DNA of 64,000 nt from Streptomyces ochraceiscleroticus (GTDB taxonomy: Bacteria > Actinomycetota > Actinomycetes > Streptomycetales > Streptomycetaceae), in the NCBI RefSeq assembly GCF_000720485.1, contig NZ_JOAX01000007.1, positions 1-64,000 of the forward strand, read 5' to 3'. The first letter of the stretch is position 1. Every line of letters starts with the position of its first letter. The position numbers and the translations under genes are program-made. The notes below the pieces were generated by a model. That model was not told the DNA's origin. It made no database searches and saw only the letters and a program-made list of their open reading frames with translations. Shown here piece after piece: positions 51,168 through 59,724 of the stretch.

Positions 51168-52384
51168 TTAGCCTCCTGCAAGGTGTGGGTGTGGTCGGTC
51201 GCCGGGAACAGGGCCGTGGTCAACGCGGTGAATTGGTGGGCGAGTTGCTGTGCGGCGATCAGGTTCCGCTCGGCGAGGGTCCGCCGCAGCTCCGCCGATC
51301 GCTTCTCCAGCGCCCGGAACTGCTCGAGCAGCCGGTCGGCGTCGACTTCGCGGGCCGGGTGGCAGTACGCGCCAAGGCCCATCCGGTCCATCAGGGCTTC
51401 GCTCTTCGCCGCATAGCAGAGGGCGAGCACCGGGGTGCCGGTCTTCAGCGCGCAGATCAGGTTGTGGTACCTGACCGCCACCACGGTGTCGGCGGCCGCC
51501 ATCTCCTTCATCAGGTCGGCCAGTGACGACGGCTCGGAAGCGGTGACCAGCGGCGAGTCCACCGCATCGAGGATCGCGGCGACCACCGACGCATCGCACT
51601 CGTCGCCGGTGAGCAGCCGGACCGGCCTGCCTTCCTGGACCAGCGCGCGGACGAACCGGATCGTCCCGTCGAGGTAGCGCCCGTATATCTCCTCGGCCCG
51701 CGCGCGGTCGTCGTTGCCGCCGTGGAAGTCCATGACACCGACGCAGACCGTGCGCGACGGGCCCGCAGGCACTCTCGGCGGCGGTGTCGGCAGGGAGAAC
51801 GCGAGGTCCGGATAGACCTCGTCGCGCGCGGTGTCCACGCCCATCGCCCGCATCGCGTCGCGGGACCGGTCGTCCCGGTACGAGCGGTACGTCGCCAGCC
51901 GCGCCGACCAGCGCACCAGGGCCCGGGTCGGCCGGTTGCCGATCTCGGCGGCGCCGACGCTGACCAGCGCGACCCGGGTGCGCAGCAGCCGGCCGCTCGC
52001 GCAGAGCAGGAACAGCGAGTACGGGAAGCCCCACGGCCGCAGCGGCAGCGTGGCCTCCAGGACGCCCATGCCCGGCACGATCACCAGGTTGTGCCGGCGC
52101 ACCCAGGCGGCGGTGCGGAAGGCGTCGACGAGTTTGCCCAGCCCCTTCGCCGCGATCGCGCCCGCGCGCGACGCGGTCCGGTACTCGCCGCGGTACCAGT
52201 GCAGCCGCGTCGCGGGGATCCCGAACCGGGCGGTGACGGCTTCGGGTCCGCCGCACAGCGCGTCCACCACTGCCTCCGGGTGCTCGGCGCGGAGGTATCC
52301 GAGGACGGCTTCGAGCGACCCGTCGTTGCCGAGGTTGCCGGAGCCGAGCAGGCCGAACACCCCCACACGTGTGACCGTCTTCAT
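51164..52384 (-). CDS. polysaccharide pyruvyl transferase-family protein
   Basis: A 406-residue protein of the CsaB/WcaK pyruvyltransferase family. GLLGSGNLGNDGSLEAVLGYLR at the start and VVAVRYHNLICALKTGTPVLALCYAAKSEALMDRMGL near 300 are typical (the R-x-H is the likely PEP-binding site). It adds a pyruvate ketal to sugars in extracellular polymers, giving negative charge. Longer open frame upstream is only shadow; the ATG at 52384 overlaps the glycosyltransferase stop as ATGA. Confidence 0.9.
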   Translation of the reverse strand: MKTVTRVGVFGLLGSGNLGNDGSLEAVLGYLRAEHPEAVVDALCGGPEAVTARFGIPATRLHWYRGEYRTASRAGAIAAKGLGKLVDAFRTAAWVRRHNLVIVPGMGVLEATLPLRPWGFPYSLFLLCASGRLLRTRVALVSVGAAEIGNRPTRALVRWSARLATYRSYRDDRSRDAMRAMGVDTARDEVYPDLAFSLPTPPPRVPAGPSRTVCVGVMDFHGGNDDRARAEEIYGRYLDGTIRFVRALVQEGRPVRLLTGDECDASVVAAILDAVDSPLVTASEPSSLADLMKEMAAADTVVAVRYHNLICALKTGTPVLALCYAAKSEALMDRMGLGAYCHPAREVDADRLLEQFRALEKRSAELRRTLAERNLIAAQQLAHQFTALTTALFPATDHTHTLQEAK

Positions 52385-53328
52385 GCCTGCCGCCCCTCGC
52401 GGCCCGCGACGAGGGCGTCGACGGAGACCGTGAGTCCGCCCGGGTCGACCGGGGCGCGGTCCTCGACCCGCTCGCCGGCGCCCGGCCGGGCCCGGCTGGT
52501 CATCCACGCGGCCAGGTGGCGGTAGCAGGCGCGCCGGTCGGCCTGGGACAGCGGCGCCCGCCGGATCGCCGAGGCGAAGCCCCAGACGTACTCGGCGAGC
52601 AGCCGGGGCGTCGGGTGCAGCGGGCCCGCCCGGCGCGGGTCCAGGTTGACGCACCGGGAGCGCTTGGACGGGTTCGCCCGCTCGGCGCGGGTGGGGTGGT
52701 CGCGGCGGAAGTACAGCAGTTCGGGCACCTGGTGGAAGGGCCCGTGCAGGGTGATCTCGGCGACGAAGGTGCGGTCCGCGTGGTGGTAGCTGTCCATCGG
52801 TTTCACCCGGCGCAGTACGTCGGCCCGCAGCACCCCGTAGAAGTCGTCACCACCGGGCTCGAACAGCAGACTGCGGAAGCGCTCCGGCGCGTGCGGCGAG
52901 TCGGTGGCGAGCCCGTACTCGTAGGGGACCTTCACCTGGCCGTCTCCGTCGATGACCGCCTGGCCGGTGTGCGCGAGGATCACGTCGGGCCGCTCGTCCA
53001 GCGCCTCCACGCAGCGCCGCAGCAGGTCGCGGCCGTAGAGGTCGTCGTGCGAGGCCCACTTGAACAGCTCGCCGCGGGACTCGACAAACACACGGTTGTG
53101 GTTCGGCGTGGCGCCGATGTTCCGGGGCAGCCGGAGGTACCGGATGCGCGAGTCCTGCCCGGCGTACTTACGGCAGATGTCCTGGGTCCCGTCGGTCGAT
53201 GCGTTGTCGGAGATGATCAGCTCGAAGTCCTCGTAGGTCTGGCCGAGCAGGGCGTCGAGCGACTCGGCCAGGTACTCCTCGCCGTTGTAGACGGGCAGGC
53301 CGATGCTCAGCCTGGGGCGGTCGGTCAT
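52381..53328 (-). CDS. family 2 glycosyltransferase
   Basis: A 315-residue GT-A enzyme. RLSIGLPVYNGEEYLAESLDALLGQTYEDFELIISDNASTD is the classic start, and KWASHDDLYG gives the DxD-like metal site. It should add a sugar to the lipid-linked repeat on the cytosolic face. The ATG at 53328 overlaps the flippase stop. Confidence 0.93.
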   Translation of the reverse strand: MTDRPRLSIGLPVYNGEEYLAESLDALLGQTYEDFELIISDNASTDGTQDICRKYAGQDSRIRYLRLPRNIGATPNHNRVFVESRGELFKWASHDDLYGRDLLRRCVEALDERPDVILAHTGQAVIDGDGQVKVPYEYGLATDSPHAPERFRSLLFEPGGDDFYGVLRADVLRRVKPMDSYHHADRTFVAEITLHGPFHQVPELLYFRRDHPTRAERANPSKRSRCVNLDPRRAGPLHPTPRLLAEYVWGFASAIRRAPLSQADRRACYRHLAAWMTSRARPGAGERVEDRAPVDPGGLTVSVDALVAGREGRQA

Positions 53329-54638
53329 GAGGTCCTCACTTCGGGGATGGGGTGGTGGTGCTCGCGGAGGGCGGACCGCAGGTGCAGCCACCACACGGCC
53401 GAGCCGCTGACGGTCGCGGCGGCGACGCCCCAGGCCGAGCCGACCGTGCCGGCGACGGCCGCCCCGCCGAGCCCGCCGCTGACATAGCAGGCGGAGGCGA
53501 AGAGCTGGCAGCGCAGGCTGCGCCGGGCCGCACCCAGCGCGCGCAGCCCGGCCGCCGCGCCGGTGCCGAGCCCGGCGCCCGCGACGCCGAGGGTGACCGG
53601 CACGATGAGCTGTGCGGCGGAGTGCCAGACGTCGCCGAGCACGAACTCGCCGAGCCGGTCCGGCATCAGCTGCAGCGCCCCGCCCCAGAGCAGCGCGGCG
53701 GCGGCCTGCCCGCCGCCCAGCAGGAGGCAGAACGAGCCGAGGCGGTGCGGGGCCCGCCGCAGCACCCGGGCCGCCTCCGGGACGGTGACCAGCGAGAGCC
53801 CCATCAGCACGGCGAGGAACGGGCCGAGCAGGAGCTCGGCGCCCCGGACCGCACCCACCGCGCCGACCCCGACGATCGCGCCGAGCCCGTACGCCCGGAG
53901 CTGGCTCGCGCCGCTGAGGCTGACGTTCTCGACCAGGTACCGGTAGCCGAGATCGCGCTGTTCGCGAAGCCACCCGCGTGCCCCGGTCATCCGTGGCCGG
54001 ATGCCGGACTGGAAGCAGCCGTACGCCGCCGCCACCGTGGCGGACGCGCCCCAGGCGAGCACGAAAGCGGCCACGCTGCCCACGCGGGCCGCCACCACCA
54101 TGGCCGGGACGAGCGCGATGCCCCACACGAGGTCGTTGACGAACGCCTTCCGCCCGGTGCCGGCGGCGAAGAACGAGAACCGCCAGGCGTCCTGCAGCAG
54201 CAGCCCCGGCAGCATCACGCCGAGGCAGGCGAACGCGGGCCCCACACTGCCGCCGAGGGCGAGCCCGACCACCAGACACGCCGCGCCGATGGCGGCACCG
54301 ACGCCGAGCGCGGTACCCGTCGACCGGGCCGCAGCGCCGCGCCAGGACGCGTCCGACACGCCGCTGAAGCGCACCACGAGCGGGTCGGTGGCAAGGCCGC
54401 GGGAGACGTTGAGCACCACGCCGTAGGTCACCCAGGCGAGGCTGAACACGCCGAACGCGGTCACCCCCAGCGAGCGGGCCACGTAGATGCCCACCACGAA
54501 GTTGCTCATGCTGGAGGCCGCCTGGTCGGCCAGGCCCCAGGAGAGCCTGCCGACGAGGGCCCGCTTGGCGGTCCGCCGGGCGTCTTTCGCCCCGTCCGCC
54601 GGTGTCGTCGTCTCCCCCTCGGTGGTCATCGGCGTCAT
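53325..54638 (-). CDS. Wzx-like polysaccharide flippase (MATE/MOP superfamily)
   Basis: A 437-residue protein with about 12 helices. WGLADQAASSMSNFVVGIYVARSLGVTAFGVFSLAW resembles the first two helices of Wzx/RfbX flippases. It would turn lipid-linked repeat units to the outer face, where the Wzy-like protein of the cluster can join them. Its start overlaps the stop of the DUF4910 gene. Confidence 0.85.
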   Translation of the reverse strand: MTPMTTEGETTTPADGAKDARRTAKRALVGRLSWGLADQAASSMSNFVVGIYVARSLGVTAFGVFSLAWVTYGVVLNVSRGLATDPLVVRFSGVSDASWRGAAARSTGTALGVGAAIGAACLVVGLALGGSVGPAFACLGVMLPGLLLQDAWRFSFFAAGTGRKAFVNDLVWGIALVPAMVVAARVGSVAAFVLAWGASATVAAAYGCFQSGIRPRMTGARGWLREQRDLGYRYLVENVSLSGASQLRAYGLGAIVGVGAVGAVRGAELLLGPFLAVLMGLSLVTVPEAARVLRRAPHRLGSFCLLLGGGQAAAALLWGGALQLMPDRLGEFVLGDVWHSAAQLIVPVTLGVAGAGLGTGAAAGLRALGAARRSLRCQLFASACYVSGGLGGAAVAGTVGSAWGVAAATVSGSAVWWLHLRSALREHHHPIPEVRTS

Positions 54639-55933
54639 GCCTTGATCAGCCCGGCGCCGCGCAGGGCATCGGCCGCGGCAGCGATGGTGTCGAACGGCAG
54701 CCCGGACCGCTCGGCGACGTCCAGCAGACTGTGCTCGCCGTCGGAGAGGTTGAGCACCCAGAGCATGGCCATCTGGGCCTGCTTGGTGTCGCTGCGGCCG
54801 CCGAGCGCGTCGTACAACCCGCGCCGGCCCAACTGCGGTTCGCCATAGGGGCTGAGGTTGAGGTACCGCCGGTTGCGGTCGAGGGCGGCGAATGCCTCGC
54901 GGCAGACTGCAAGGGTGTCCGCCATCGCCTCCGGGGAGACGAAGTCCAGGTTGTCCGCCGAGGTGTGGTACTCGGGGTAGCCCGCGTACGGGGTCCGGGT
55001 GAGCGAGCCCACGCCGAGGTCGAACCCGGGTGAGCAGAACTGCCGCTCGTCGTAGCCGTACGGAGTGAACTCGGTGACGCGGTGCGGGCGTTCGGAGGTG
55101 GCCAGCACGTGCCGCAGGACCCGGTCGATCTCCGCGTCACCGCGCCTGCTCTGCTTGTACGTCAGTTGGCCCGGGTCGCCGGCGCAGGCCAGCACGAGGC
55201 CGTGCTTCACCTGCTCGATCCGCTGCGCGTTGCGGGCCAGCCAGGTGATCGCCCCGATGGTGCCGGGCGCGAAGATGAACCGGTAGGTGTAGTACGGCGT
55301 CTGCTGCGCCAGCGCCCGGGCCAGGAACGTCGCCACCGCGATGCCTGCCAGGTTGTCGTTGGCCAGCGACGGGTGGCAGACGTGGCAGGAGACGATCACC
55401 TCGTCGGGGACCTGCCCGGGGACCACGTGCTCGGCGTAGGTGAGGTGGCCGTCCGCGAGTGTGGAGTCGATGCGGACCTCGTACTCGCCGTCCGGCAGCG
55501 CGTCCAGGGTCTCCTGGGCCAGGCAGAACCCCCATTCCGGCTTGTAGTAACTGGTGCGGTAGGGCACCCAGCTCGGGTGGTCCGGCAGGGTGTGCAGGTG
55601 TTCGCGCAGCTCGGCCAGTGGCATGGTCGCCGACACCGGCACGCTGTAGCCGAGCACATGCAGGCTGGACGCGGCGAAGTCGACGACACGGTTGCCCGCG
55701 CTGTCGGCGATGTACGCGTCCCGGATGTTCCACTCCTGCGGCACCGTCCAGTCGAGTACCTGGGTCCCGGTCGGCACCTCGTGCACCTGCAGCGGGAGGT
55801 ACTCGCCGACGATGTCGAGGGTGGCGCGCACACCGTCGCCGGTGATGCTCCGGCAGAGCGGGTACAGCCGCTCCACCAGCGTGTACATCTCTTCGCCGGC
55901 GGTGGTCATCGGCTGTTCGCCGGCCGCGGTCAT
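54635..55933 (-). CDS. DUF4910 aminopeptidase-like protein
   Basis: A 432-residue protein of the DUF4910 group (M28-like peptidase fold plus C-terminal winged helix). Metal-ligand motif SCHVCHPSLANDNLAG and the later YPEYHTSADNLDF are intact. Substrate is unknown; such genes recur in glycan and sugar-nucleotide clusters, so it might act on an amide-linked sugar substituent rather than on peptide. ATG at 55933 overlaps the epimerase stop (ATGA); the longer frame upstream is the shadow of that gene. Final 70 residues look like a winged helix (LDVAERSGLPFDTIAAAADALRGAGLI). Confidence 0.87.
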   Translation of the reverse strand: MTAAGEQPMTTAGEEMYTLVERLYPLCRSITGDGVRATLDIVGEYLPLQVHEVPTGTQVLDWTVPQEWNIRDAYIADSAGNRVVDFAASSLHVLGYSVPVSATMPLAELREHLHTLPDHPSWVPYRTSYYKPEWGFCLAQETLDALPDGEYEVRIDSTLADGHLTYAEHVVPGQVPDEVIVSCHVCHPSLANDNLAGIAVATFLARALAQQTPYYTYRFIFAPGTIGAITWLARNAQRIEQVKHGLVLACAGDPGQLTYKQSRRGDAEIDRVLRHVLATSERPHRVTEFTPYGYDERQFCSPGFDLGVGSLTRTPYAGYPEYHTSADNLDFVSPEAMADTLAVCREAFAALDRNRRYLNLSPYGEPQLGRRGLYDALGGRSDTKQAQMAMLWVLNLSDGEHSLLDVAERSGLPFDTIAAAADALRGAGLIKA

Positions 55934-56955
55934 CGGCGCCACCGCAGGGTGTCGTCGACGGCGCCGGCGTCGGACGCCGCGCGCAGCACGGCAAGGCGGG
56001 TGAAGCGCCGCTCGAAGTCCTCCCGGGTCAGCCCGAACTCCCGGTAGGCGTCGGCGAGTTCCAGCGCGCCCTGCTTCACCGTCCACTCGCAGTCGAAGCC
56101 GGGTATCGCCGTGCGGAACCGGGAGAAGTCCACCCGGTACGAGCGCGGGTCGGCGCCGTTCTCCCCGGTGATCCTCACCTTCGCGCCGGACACCGCCTCG
56201 GCGACCTGTTCGGCGATCTCGGCGACGGTGACGTTGTTGACCTCGCTGCCGATGTTGAACGCCCGGTCGTGCACCGCTTCGCGCGGCGCGACCAGGGCGG
56301 CCGCGAAGGCCCGTGCGATGTCGGCGGCGTGCACCAGCGGGCGCCAGGGCGTGCCGTCGGAGAGCACCAGCACCTCGCCGGACAGGAGCGCGTGGCCCAC
56401 CAGGTTGTTCAGCACGATGTCGGCGCGCAGCCGGGGTGAGTAGCCGAAGGCGGTGGCGTTGCGCATGTACACCGGGCTGAAGTCACCGTCGGACAGTGCG
56501 TGCAGATCGTCCTCCACCCGCACCTTGGACTCCGCGTAGGGCGTCACCGGGCGCAGCGGGGCGTCCTCGGTCACCAGGTCGTCTCCGCCTGCGGCGCCGT
56601 AGACCGAGCAGGTCGAGGCGTACAGGAAGCGCCGCACTCCGGCGTCGCGGGCCAGTTGGGCAAGGCGTACGGACGCGTGGTGGTTGATGTCGTAGGTGAG
56701 GTCCGGCGCCAGCGAGCCCAGCGGGTCGTTGGACAGCGCGGCCAGGTGGATCACGGCGTCCACCCCTGCCACGTGTTCGGCCGTGATGTCCCGCAGATCC
56801 ACCCGGTGTCCCGAAGGGTCGGCGGGCGACGGGCCGAGGACGCAGTCGGCGAAGAGGCCGGAGTCGAGGCCGACGACTTCGTGTCCGGCTGCCGCGAGGA
56901 CCGGGGCCATGACGGTGCCCAGGTAGCCCTGGTGTCCGGTCAGTAGTACGCGCAA
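55930..56955 (-). CDS. NAD-dependent sugar epimerase/dehydratase (extended SDR)
   Basis: A 341-residue extended SDR. GHQGYLGTVMAPVLAAAGHEVVGLD binds NAD(P); active-site S-x-Y-x-x-x-K appears as ASTCSVYG plus PYAESK. The order LAALSNDPLGSL and WRPLVHAADIARAF is that of nucleotide-sugar epimerases or reductases. A TTG at 56953-56955 is used with GGGGGA upstream; the ATG at 56962 is out of frame. Exact sugar unknown. Confidence 0.88.
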   Translation of the reverse strand: MRVLLTGHQGYLGTVMAPVLAAAGHEVVGLDSGLFADCVLGPSPADPSGHRVDLRDITAEHVAGVDAVIHLAALSNDPLGSLAPDLTYDINHHASVRLAQLARDAGVRRFLYASTCSVYGAAGGDDLVTEDAPLRPVTPYAESKVRVEDDLHALSDGDFSPVYMRNATAFGYSPRLRADIVLNNLVGHALLSGEVLVLSDGTPWRPLVHAADIARAFAAALVAPREAVHDRAFNIGSEVNNVTVAEIAEQVAEAVSGAKVRITGENGADPRSYRVDFSRFRTAIPGFDCEWTVKQGALELADAYREFGLTREDFERRFTRLAVLRAASDAGAVDDTLRWRR

Positions 56956-56958
56956 GGT

Positions 56959-57621
56959 TCATTCCCCCAGGTTGAAAGTGCTCAGGTCGAGCGTGAGTTT
57001 GGTGACGGCGAACGCCTCGGCGTAGCGGGCGTGGCATTCGATGCCGCGGATCCGCGCGAGGCCGAGAAAGGCTTCCCGGTCATACCAGGGCCGGTGCCGC
57101 TGCGAGGGGTAGTGCTCCTGCAGCAGCCGCACCTTCTGTTCGGCGATCTCCGGCGACAGCGGCTGGTAGGCGGCCGGACGGCCGAGATCGCCGTCCCACT
57201 TGACGATCTCGTAGCCGAGCACGAGGTGGTCGCGGAATGCGGTGGGGATCAGCTTCGCCAGGCCGCGGTGGTCCTGGTGCGCGTCATCGGTACGCGGCGC
57301 CAGGATCAGATCCGGGTCGGTCTGCCCGCGCAGTTCCTCGACCGCGGCCTTGGCCTCTTCCCAGTGCACGGGCATCCGGCCGTCCGGCAGCTTGAGCACG
57401 GTCAGCCGGAGGTCGGCGCCCGGGCAGAAGGCGGCGAGCGCGGCCTGCTCCTCCTGCTCCCGCTCGCTGCCACCCCCGGAGAGCACCAGCGCGTCGATGC
57501 GGATACCCGGATGCGCGAGGCACAGCGTCAGCAGCGTGCCGCCGGCGCCGATGGCGATGTCGTCGCAGTGCGCGCCCACCGCGACGATCCGGTCCAGACG
57601 CCCGGTCCCGAGCCGGATCAT
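56959..57621 (-). CDS. PIG-L/LmbE-family zinc deacetylase
   Basis: A 220-residue deacetylase. The zinc motif (P/A)HxDD is AVGAHCDDIAIGAGG, and the third ligand lies in APRTDDAHQDHRGLAKL. PIG-L enzymes remove N-acyl groups from amino sugars. The ATG at 57621 overlaps the nucleotidyltransferase stop (ATGA). In this cluster it could deacetylate a nucleotide sugar or lipid-linked sugar, giving a free amine. Confidence 0.9.
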   Translation of the reverse strand: MIRLGTGRLDRIVAVGAHCDDIAIGAGGTLLTLCLAHPGIRIDALVLSGGGSEREQEEQAALAAFCPGADLRLTVLKLPDGRMPVHWEEAKAAVEELRGQTDPDLILAPRTDDAHQDHRGLAKLIPTAFRDHLVLGYEIVKWDGDLGRPAAYQPLSPEIAEQKVRLLQEHYPSQRHRPWYDREAFLGLARIRGIECHARYAEAFAVTKLTLDLSTFNLGE

Positions 57622-58412
57622 GCGCTCACCCCCGCGCCGTCCCGCTCCCACACGGCCCACGGGCGCTCACCGCGGGCGTAGGCGGCGTCGAGCGCGGCCC
57701 GCTCCTTCACGGTGTCGGTCGGCTTCCAGAAGCCGCGGTGCTGGTGCGCCACGAGCCGTCCGCGCTTGGCGAGTTGGGCGCACCCGTCGGCGACCAGGTC
57801 CCCGTTCTCCGGTATGTGGTCGAAGACCTCCTGGCGGAGCACGAAGTAACCGCCGTTCTCCCACAGCGGCAGTTCGCTCACCGCGGTGATGCCTCCCACC
57901 AGGCCGTCCTCACCCAACTCCACGCAGTGGAAGGAGGACTGCGGCGGCACCACCATCATCGACGCACCGGCGTCGCGCCGGGCGAACCGGTCGATCATCT
58001 CCGGCAGCGGGGCGTCGGTGAGCACGTCGGCGTAGTTGGCGAGGAACATCTCGTCGCCGTCCAGGTGGTGCCGCACCCGGCGCAGCCGCTCCCCGATCGG
58101 TGACTCGACGCCGGTCTGCGCGAACGTGATCGTCCAGTCCGAGATGTCGGTGGACAGCAGCTCGGTGCGCCCGCCTCTCAGGACGAAGTCGTTGGACACC
58201 GTCTCCTCGTAGTTGAGGAAGAAGTCCTTGATGTGGTGGGCTCCGTAGCCGAGACACAGGATGAACTCCGTGTGCCCGAAGTGCGCGTAGTAGCGCATGA
58301 CGTGCCAGATCAGCGGTCGCGGGCCGACCATCGCCATCGGCTTGGGCACATCGTCGGAGGCGCCGCTGCGCATCCGCATCCCGTAACCGCCGCAGAACAG
58401 TACGACCTTCAT
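57618..58412 (-). CDS. rfbF: glucose-1-phosphate cytidylyltransferase-like nucleotidyltransferase
   Basis: A 264-residue sugar-phosphate nucleotidyltransferase. MKVVLFCGGYGMRMR has the pyrophosphorylase loop, PKPMAMVG follows, and FLNYEETVSNDF plus FLANYADVLTD match RfbF, which makes CDP-glucose. No CDP-glucose 4,6-dehydratase is visible inside the window, so the product may differ or the gene may lie to the right. Start at 58412 has AAAGAGG upstream. Confidence 0.85.
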   Translation of the reverse strand: MKVVLFCGGYGMRMRSGASDDVPKPMAMVGPRPLIWHVMRYYAHFGHTEFILCLGYGAHHIKDFFLNYEETVSNDFVLRGGRTELLSTDISDWTITFAQTGVESPIGERLRRVRHHLDGDEMFLANYADVLTDAPLPEMIDRFARRDAGASMMVVPPQSSFHCVELGEDGLVGGITAVSELPLWENGGYFVLRQEVFDHIPENGDLVADGCAQLAKRGRLVAHQHRGFWKPTDTVKERAALDAAYARGERPWAVWERDGAGVSA

Positions 58413-58425
58413 GCTGCAACCTCTT

Positions 58426-59724
58426 TCACGACGTGACCTCGGCAATGCTCGGTTCGACAACGCTCAGTTCCGGGATGGGAAAGACAAGGCGGCCGCCCCA
58501 GTCGTGCACGAAGGAGAGCTGCTCGACCAGCTCGGCCCGCAGGTTCCACGGGAGAACGAGGACGTAGTCCGGCTTGTCGGCGGCTATCTGCTCGGGCGGC
58601 AGGATCGGGATGCGGGTGCCCGGGGTGAATCTGCCGTGCTTGTAGGGGTTGCGGTCGACCGTGTACGGGAGCAGGTCGGGGCGGATGCCGCAGTGGTTGA
58701 GCAGGGTGTTGCCCTTGCCCGGGGCGCCGTAGCCGACCACCGTCTCGCCGCGCTCGGCCGCCTCGATGAGGAACCGCAGCAGGTCCCGGCGCACCTTGGC
58801 CACCCGGGAGGAGAACTCGGTGTACCCGGACAGCTCCTGCAGCCCGGCGGCCTTCTCCCGGGCCAGCACGTCGGCCACCCTTCCCCAAGCTCTCGGCTCC
58901 GCTCGAGCAGGGGATACCCCAATGCTCGGCTCTCCGGCCACCTCGGCCGGCCGGGCCCACAGCCGGATGGAGCCGCCGTGCGTGGGCAGCAACTCGACGT
59001 CCACGAGCGCGAGTCCGCCGCTCGCCAGCGCCCGGATCGCGGACGCGACCGTGTAGTACTGGAAGTGCTCGTGGTAGATCGTGTCGTACTGGTTCTCCTC
59101 GATCAGGGTCAGCAGGTGCTGCACCTCGATGGAGACCCAGCCGTCGTCGGCGACCAGGGCGCGCAGTCCCTGGGTGAACCCGACCACGTCGGGGATGTGC
59201 GCGTACACGTTGTTGGCCACGACCAGGTCCGCCGGGCCGTGCTCTTCGCGCACGGCGGCGCCCGTGGCCGGGTCCAGGAACTCCGTGAGCGTGGGCACAC
59301 CCGCGTCCCGCGCCGCGGCGCCCACGTTCACCGACGGCTCGATGCCGAGGCAGCGGATCCCCCGGTCCACCACGTGCTTCAGCAGGTACCCGTCGTTGCT
59401 CGCGACCTCGACCACGAAGGCGTCGGGGCCGTCGGTGTCGAGCCCCACCCGCGCTGCGGCATCGGCGACGAACGTGCGCGCGTGCTCCACCCAGGACGTC
59501 GAGTACGAGGAGAAGTACGCGTACTCCTTGAACGTCTCCTCCGGCGTGATCAGCGGCGGGATCTGCGCCAGCCAGCAGTCGGTGCAGACCCGCAGGTGCA
59601 GCGGATACGCGGGCTCCGGCTGATCCAGTTGGTCCGCGGCGAGAAAGCTCTCGCACGGTGGCGTCGCCCCGAGATCGACGACGCTCGCCAGCGCCGTCGA
59701 GCCGCAGAGTCGGCATCGTGTCAT
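58426..59724 (-). CDS. sugar C-methyltransferase (TylC3/EvaC-type) with an in-frame insertion
   Basis: A 432-residue SAM-dependent methyltransferase with three parts: a zinc-binding head (CRLCGS...CTDCWLAQ), the SAM domain (VVEVASNDGYLLKHVVDRG; HEHFQYYT), and the C-terminal Rossmann-like part (VVGYGAPGKGNTLLNHCGI). These enzymes methylate C3 of 4-keto sugars to make branched sugars. Around residue 270 about 14 residues (VSPARAEPRAWGR) are written by a palindromic repeat sequence inserted in frame; homologues lack them as far as I remember. The insertion lies between domains, so the enzyme may still work. GT4 gene stop overlaps its start. Confidence 0.9.
   Translation of the reverse strand: MTRCRLCGSTALASVVDLGATPPCESFLAADQLDQPEPAYPLHLRVCTDCWLAQIPPLITPEETFKEYAYFSSYSTSWVEHARTFVADAAARVGLDTDGPDAFVVEVASNDGYLLKHVVDRGIRCLGIEPSVNVGAAARDAGVPTLTEFLDPATGAAVREEHGPADLVVANNVYAHIPDVVGFTQGLRALVADDGWVSIEVQHLLTLIEENQYDTIYHEHFQYYTVASAIRALASGGLALVDVELLPTHGGSIRLWARPAEVAGEPSIGVSPARAEPRAWGRVADVLAREKAAGLQELSGYTEFSSRVAKVRRDLLRFLIEAAERGETVVGYGAPGKGNTLLNHCGIRPDLLPYTVDRNPYKHGRFTPGTRIPILPPEQIAADKPDYVLVLPWNLRAELVEQLSFVHDWGGRLVFPIPELSVVEPSIAEVTS
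58881..58921 (+). repeat. Streptomyces-type palindromic interspersed repeat inside a gene
   Basis: CTTCCCCAAGCTCTCGGCTC followed by CGCTCGAGCAGGGGATACCC: arms CCCC/GGGG and AGCTC/GAGC can pair. I recall closely similar copies in many Streptomyces intergenic regions. Here it lies within the C-methyltransferase gene without breaking the frame (about 42 nt, 14 codons). Confidence 0.75.

Noticed and set aside
51318..51330. CTGCTCGAGCAG near 51320 as another copy of the palindromic element
   Set aside because: Only the central XhoI-like palindrome is shared; the flanking CCCC/GGGG arms are missing and it lies in normal coding sequence of the pyruvyltransferase gene.
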